A stretch of DNA of 64,000 nt from NCBI GenBank assembly GCA_964631865.1, contig CAZWAK010000009.1, positions 21,205 to 85,204 of the forward strand. The letters run 5' to 3'. A program made the translations under genes and the position numbers. Shown in pieces: positions 61,380-64,000 of this stretch. The DNA is from JAFDVL01 sp964631865 (GTDB lineage: Bacteria > Acidobacteriota > Blastocatellia > RBC074). The notes beneath the pieces were generated by a model. That model searched no databases and was not told the origin of the DNA. It saw only the letters and a list, made by a program, of their open reading frames with translations. The first letter of the stretch is position 1. Every line of letters starts with the position of its first letter.

Positions 61380-62209
61380 CAACGCAACTGCCATTCAAAT
61401 TGTCTGGTCATCGTCCCAGCAACGATGGGGCAGCATGGACAACCGCACAAGCCATCCGCTTGTTTGGCGTGTGCATCGGGCTGCGCACGAACAATGCAGA
61501 ACTGTCGGAAGAATTGCCTGCGTATTTTCCGCCCCTGTGGAAGCGTTCTTCTGCGACGACGGTAGATCGCATTTTTTCGCTGCGCGTGGGCAAATTGAGC
61601 CACGCGCTGTTTGAAGACGAGACGCTGGTGCTGCAAGCGAGCCGCCGCACACATCTGCTGACGGACTTCCAACGTCGCTTGAAAATGTACGTGGCTGAAA
61701 TGGCGCGGCGCAGAGTCTTTGTCCACGCGGGTGCAGTCGGCTGGCAGGGCAAAGCAATTCTGCTGCCGGGTCGTAGCTACAGCGGAAAAACGACGCTGGT
61801 GCGCGCATTGGTGCGGGCAGGCGCGACATATTATTCCGACGAATACGCGGTGTTGGATTTGCAAGGACGAGTCCACCCGTACCCGCAACCGCTGGGGCTG
61901 CGCGAGCCGGGCGCGTTCGTGCAGCACCATTGTTCGGTAGCGGAGTTCGGCGGCCTCACCGGAACCAAGCCATTGCCGGTCGGATTAGTTCTGGTCAGCC
62001 CATATCAAGCCAACGCGCGTTGGCGTCCCGTGCCATTAACGCCGGGACAGGGCGTGCTGGCCTTGCTCGATCACACCGTCCCGGCGCGTCGTCAGCCGGA
62101 AGTCGTGCTGTCCGTGTTGCGGCAAGCCGTGTTGCAAGCCACGATCTTGAAAGGGAGTCGCCACGATGCCGCAGCGTTGGCTCCGCGCCTCCTGGCAAAA
62201 GCCGCCTGA
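61376..62209 (+). CDS. HprK-like kinase (P-loop) of the PqqD locus
   Basis: 277 residues; GTG start overlapping the stop of the MauE gene (GTGA). The C-terminal half carries the HPr-kinase-like P-loop PGRSYSGKTTLVRAL (132-145), preceded by FVHAGAVGWQGKAILL, and the acidic SDEYAVLD that corresponds to the metal/catalytic region. GLREPGAFVQHHC and later helices complete the fold. True HprK phosphorylates Ser46 of HPr. Relatives next to PqqD-like genes act on peptides, such as lasso-peptide kinases, or have unknown targets. Since no HPr gene is near, a peptide or lipid-sugar substrate is more likely. Confidence 0.88.
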   Translation: MTTQLPFKLSGHRPSNDGAAWTTAQAIRLFGVCIGLRTNNAELSEELPAYFPPLWKRSSATTVDRIFSLRVGKLSHALFEDETLVLQASRRTHLLTDFQRRLKMYVAEMARRRVFVHAGAVGWQGKAILLPGRSYSGKTTLVRALVRAGATYYSDEYAVLDLQGRVHPYPQPLGLREPGAFVQHHCSVAEFGGLTGTKPLPVGLVLVSPYQANARWRPVPLTPGQGVLALLDHTVPARRQPEVVLSVLRQAVLQATILKGSRHDAAALAPRLLAKAA

Positions 62210-62283
62210 AGTTTTTCGCCATCGTTCACTTACATTTCACCACGTTCACACCGAATTAGTCGGCCAAGCATGAGGAGGAAAAT

Positions 62284-63177
62284 ATGCTGTATCACAAGAC
62301 TGGTCTCAATTGCCGCAGGCAGGAAAATCGTTTCTGTCTAGCGATCACGCTGTTCATCGCAATTGGCGTCATGGCGTTTCTCTCTCTCCCCGCACAGGGA
62401 GAATTTTCGTTGGGCGGGTTTACCGAAATCGTCAATAACAATCCCGCGTTGGGGCATCCGAAAGCTTTCCAAGTGCCTTCCACCTGTGCGGGCGAATGTT
62501 TGCGTGGCGCACCCTGGGGCGAATTGACGACCGCCAGCGTCATTTATCTGCCCGACCGCACGATGCGCTTCAAAGAACTGCACACCTTGAGCACCGATTA
62601 TCGGCGCTGGACGGGCGATTGCGGGGGCGGCTCGCCGCGCTTTGAAATCGCGTTGGACACCAATGGAGACGGCGAGACCAATGGCCGAATCTTCGTCTAT
62701 CTCGGCCCTTTATACGACTTCACGGACTGCACACGGTCGTGGGAAAATACGGGGAATTTCATTGCTCTCGGCGGCGATTATCGGTGGGACCTCACGCAAT
62801 TGGACGGGTTGTTCTATGAATCTTATCGCGACGCCATCAGTCGGTTTGGCGAGGCCATTATTGACTACATCATTCTGGTCGTGGATGGCAGTTGGTACCC
62901 CTACCAAATCTACCATCCTACTTACCCCAATCGGCAGATTTTTCAAGTAGATCGTGTGCGCGTGAATAACGAGACATATAGCCCCAATCAGGCCGGGAGC
63001 TTCGCAAAGGCCGCGATCCCTTCGCTAGCTCGTTTGCGCCTGGAGGAATATGTAAGCGGAATTTCCGTCCCTCGAAATTTGTTCGGAGAAGACAGCTATC
63101 TGGTGCGCCGCTACTCGTTACGAAACCTGCTCCGTATGATGAGGTACTCCCGCGCAAGTCGCTCGCGGGCTTCTTGA
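62284..63177 (+). CDS. Secreted protein of unknown function
   Basis: 297 residues with an excellent ribosome site (GAGGAGGAAAAT). Residues ~18-40 are a signal peptide (LAITLFIAIGVMAFLSLPAQ). The mature protein has six or so cysteines in the first half (VPSTCAGECLRG, WTGDCGGGS, FTDCTRS), a Ca-binding-like DTNGDGETNGRIFVYLG segment and an aromatic beta-rich middle part (YIILVVDGSWYPYQIYHPTY). The basic C-terminus (RYSLRNLLRMMRYSRASRSR) is unusual for a secreted protein. I recognise no family. Placement after the MauE/HprK genes makes it a possible second disulfide-containing client. Confidence 0.75.
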   Translation: MLYHKTGLNCRRQENRFCLAITLFIAIGVMAFLSLPAQGEFSLGGFTEIVNNNPALGHPKAFQVPSTCAGECLRGAPWGELTTASVIYLPDRTMRFKELHTLSTDYRRWTGDCGGGSPRFEIALDTNGDGETNGRIFVYLGPLYDFTDCTRSWENTGNFIALGGDYRWDLTQLDGLFYESYRDAISRFGEAIIDYIILVVDGSWYPYQIYHPTYPNRQIFQVDRVRVNNETYSPNQAGSFAKAAIPSLARLRLEEYVSGISVPRNLFGEDSYLVRRYSLRNLLRMMRYSRASRSRAS

Positions 63178-63210
63178 TACTAAGGACTGAGAATTTAATA
63201 ACTCTACCAA

Positions 63211-63305
63211 CCACGAAGAACACAAAGGTCACGAAGAAAAGAAAGAGTGAAGAATAGACCGTGTGCTTTTCTTTCCCGGCTTCGTGCTCTTCGTGATCTT
63301 CGTGG
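63211..63305. repeat. Long fold-back repeat, CCACGAAGAACACGAAG family (copy 2)
   Basis: The left arm CCACGAAGAACACAAAGGTC (from 63211) and the right arm ending GATCTTCGTGG (63305) form an imperfect stem of about 35 bp. It matches copy 1 at 18349-18503 in sequence and arrangement. Confidence 0.85.
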
Positions 63306-63383
63306 TGAAGTTATTTTGTTTTTGATCCTAAACGATTACTTCGTATGTGCTATGGAAAAGCAAGGTCTCCTTTCTTGTCTGGA

Positions 63384-64000
63384 ATGCGAGTACGAAAGTT
63401 GAGTACCTTGTTGGTTGCGCTAAGTATTACTAACTTAGTATTGATACTTGCTTCCCCGCTAGTAAGAAAGATCGCACCCCAATCTGTGTCGGCGAGTATC
63501 AATAGCTCACTTGCTTTGCGTCAATTGTTTTTTGAAGAAAATCGCGGTCAGTTTGACTCCAATGTTAAGTATCGAGCCACCTACAATCATCAACAGGTTT
63601 TATTAACTCGTGATGGTATAGTTTGGAAGACTAGGGCTAAAGAGATGTTACTTACGATCTCACAAATGAGGTTCGTGAATAGTAATTCTGACGCCGTATC
63701 ACAAGGAATAAATCTGCTCGCCGGTAAAGTGAATTACTTTCTTGCCGGTCGCCATTTCTCCAATACTCCAACTTATGCCCAAGTTCAGTATCAAAACATT
63801 TATCCCGGCGTGAACTTAGTTTATTACTTCCATCAAGAAAAGCTGGAATATGATTTCGTGCTTTCCCCCGGCGCTGACCTGAATTGCATCCGACTGGCTT
63901 TTGACAAAGCAGAAAGCGTGTCGCTGGCAGAGAATGGCGATTTAGTTATTCGCACCGTCGGCAGCGAATTGCGCCATCACAAGCCTTTCGCTTACCAAGT
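63384..64000 (+). CDS. DUF7948/SBBP-repeat-type secreted protein, 5' part only
   Basis: The frame runs open to the window end. The ATG at 63384 gives a typical signal peptide (RKLSTLLVALSITNLVLILA); an ATG at 63345 would add 13 residues. The mature start matches the domain that precedes SBBP beta-propeller repeats: FFEENRGQFDSNVKYRATYN, GKVNYFLAGRHFSNTPTYAQ, VQYQNIYPGVNLVYYFHQEK and LEYDFVLSPGADLNCIRLAF, ending in KPFAYQ. Such large secreted proteins are frequent in Acidobacteriota; function unknown. The gene is visibly AT-rich relative to its neighbours. Confidence 0.85.
   Translation, partial: MRVRKLSTLLVALSITNLVLILASPLVRKIAPQSVSASINSSLALRQLFFEENRGQFDSNVKYRATYNHQQVLLTRDGIVWKTRAKEMLLTISQMRFVNSNSDAVSQGINLLAGKVNYFLAGRHFSNTPTYAQVQYQNIYPGVNLVYYFHQEKLEYDFVLSPGADLNCIRLAFDKAESVSLAENGDLVIRTVGSELRHHKPFAYQ

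Noticed and set aside
60129..61394. 421-codon minus-strand ORF
   Set aside because: Opposite the MauE-redoxin fusion; Gln/Arg/His-rich shadow translation.
47858..62209. Lasso-peptide gene cluster (asparagine synthase, PqqD, HprK-like, nucleotidyltransferase)
   Set aside because: asnB is 8 kb away among polysaccharide genes, there is no transglutaminase-like leader peptidase and no typical lasso precursor.
1..64000. tRNA and rRNA genes
   Set aside because: No cloverleaf with T-arm GGTTCGA-type sequence and no rRNA-like stretch was seen when reading the intergenic regions; a covariance-model scan would be decisive.

Overview
The window looks like draft (probably metagenomic or unfinished) sequence from a Gram-negative, GC-rich bacterium. 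The best fit is an Acidobacteriota of the Blastocatellia type. Reasons are the large TonB-dependent receptor with an N-terminal carboxypeptidase-regulatory-like domain, an outer-membrane polysaccharide export locus, an SBBP/DUF7948-type secreted protein, and intergenic spaces filled with long fold-back repeats. This assignment is an inference from gene content. One run of 101 Ns and at least two suspicious frame or stop lesions (valS and a retropepsin-like gene) point to draft quality.

Layout. 1-2931 (minus): the N-terminal part of a TonB-dependent receptor and a small secreted protein. 3336-6676 (plus): gyrA and a TPR protein. 6971-12843 (plus): an Sm/Hfq-like protein; an envelope-signalling cassette of coiled-coil protein, membrane OmpA-like protein, Ras/Rab-like small GTPase and histidine kinase; then a glutaminyl cyclase and ComEA. 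12830-26233 (minus): ComEC, a gap-broken rRNA/tRNA (uracil-5)-methyltransferase, a conserved hypothetical, CoaX, a caspase-like TPR protein, BirA, NadC, a Panacea-domain antitoxin candidate with a two-TM partner, and ValS (frameshifted). 26423-31913 (plus): folE, purF, a secreted MBL-fold hydrolase, a hypothetical/retropepsin pair, a DUF3006 protein, purM and ridA. 31914-33130 is an AT-rich stretch with no convincing gene.

33131-56593 is a long exopolysaccharide locus on the plus strand: FecR-like secreted protein, TPR protein, O-antigen ligase/polymerase, Wza-like exporter, Wzz/BY-kinase, Wzx flippase, six glycosyltransferases, asparagine synthase-like protein, methyltransferase, polysaccharide deacetylase, integral membrane protein and NDP-sugar epimerase/decarboxylase. 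An IS4-like element with 18-bp inverted repeats and a 9-bp target duplication sits inside it, inserted exactly in a REP-like palindrome. A WecA/MraY-type initiating transferase follows at 56779.

57891-62209 is the most unusual block. It holds a PqqD-domain protein fused to an internal twin-arginine-like signal and a 12-cysteine tail, a nucleotidyltransferase, a MauE-type membrane protein fused to two thioredoxin-like domains, and an HprK-like kinase. The inferred job is export and oxidative folding or modification of the Cys-rich product. Two copies of a ~150-nt structured inverted repeat lie at 56607-56752 and 59571-59723, so they bracket the initiating transferase, the PqqD protein and the nucleotidyltransferase; the MauE-redoxin and HprK genes lie beyond the second copy. 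The window ends in a secreted hypothetical and the start of a DUF7948/SBBP-like protein.
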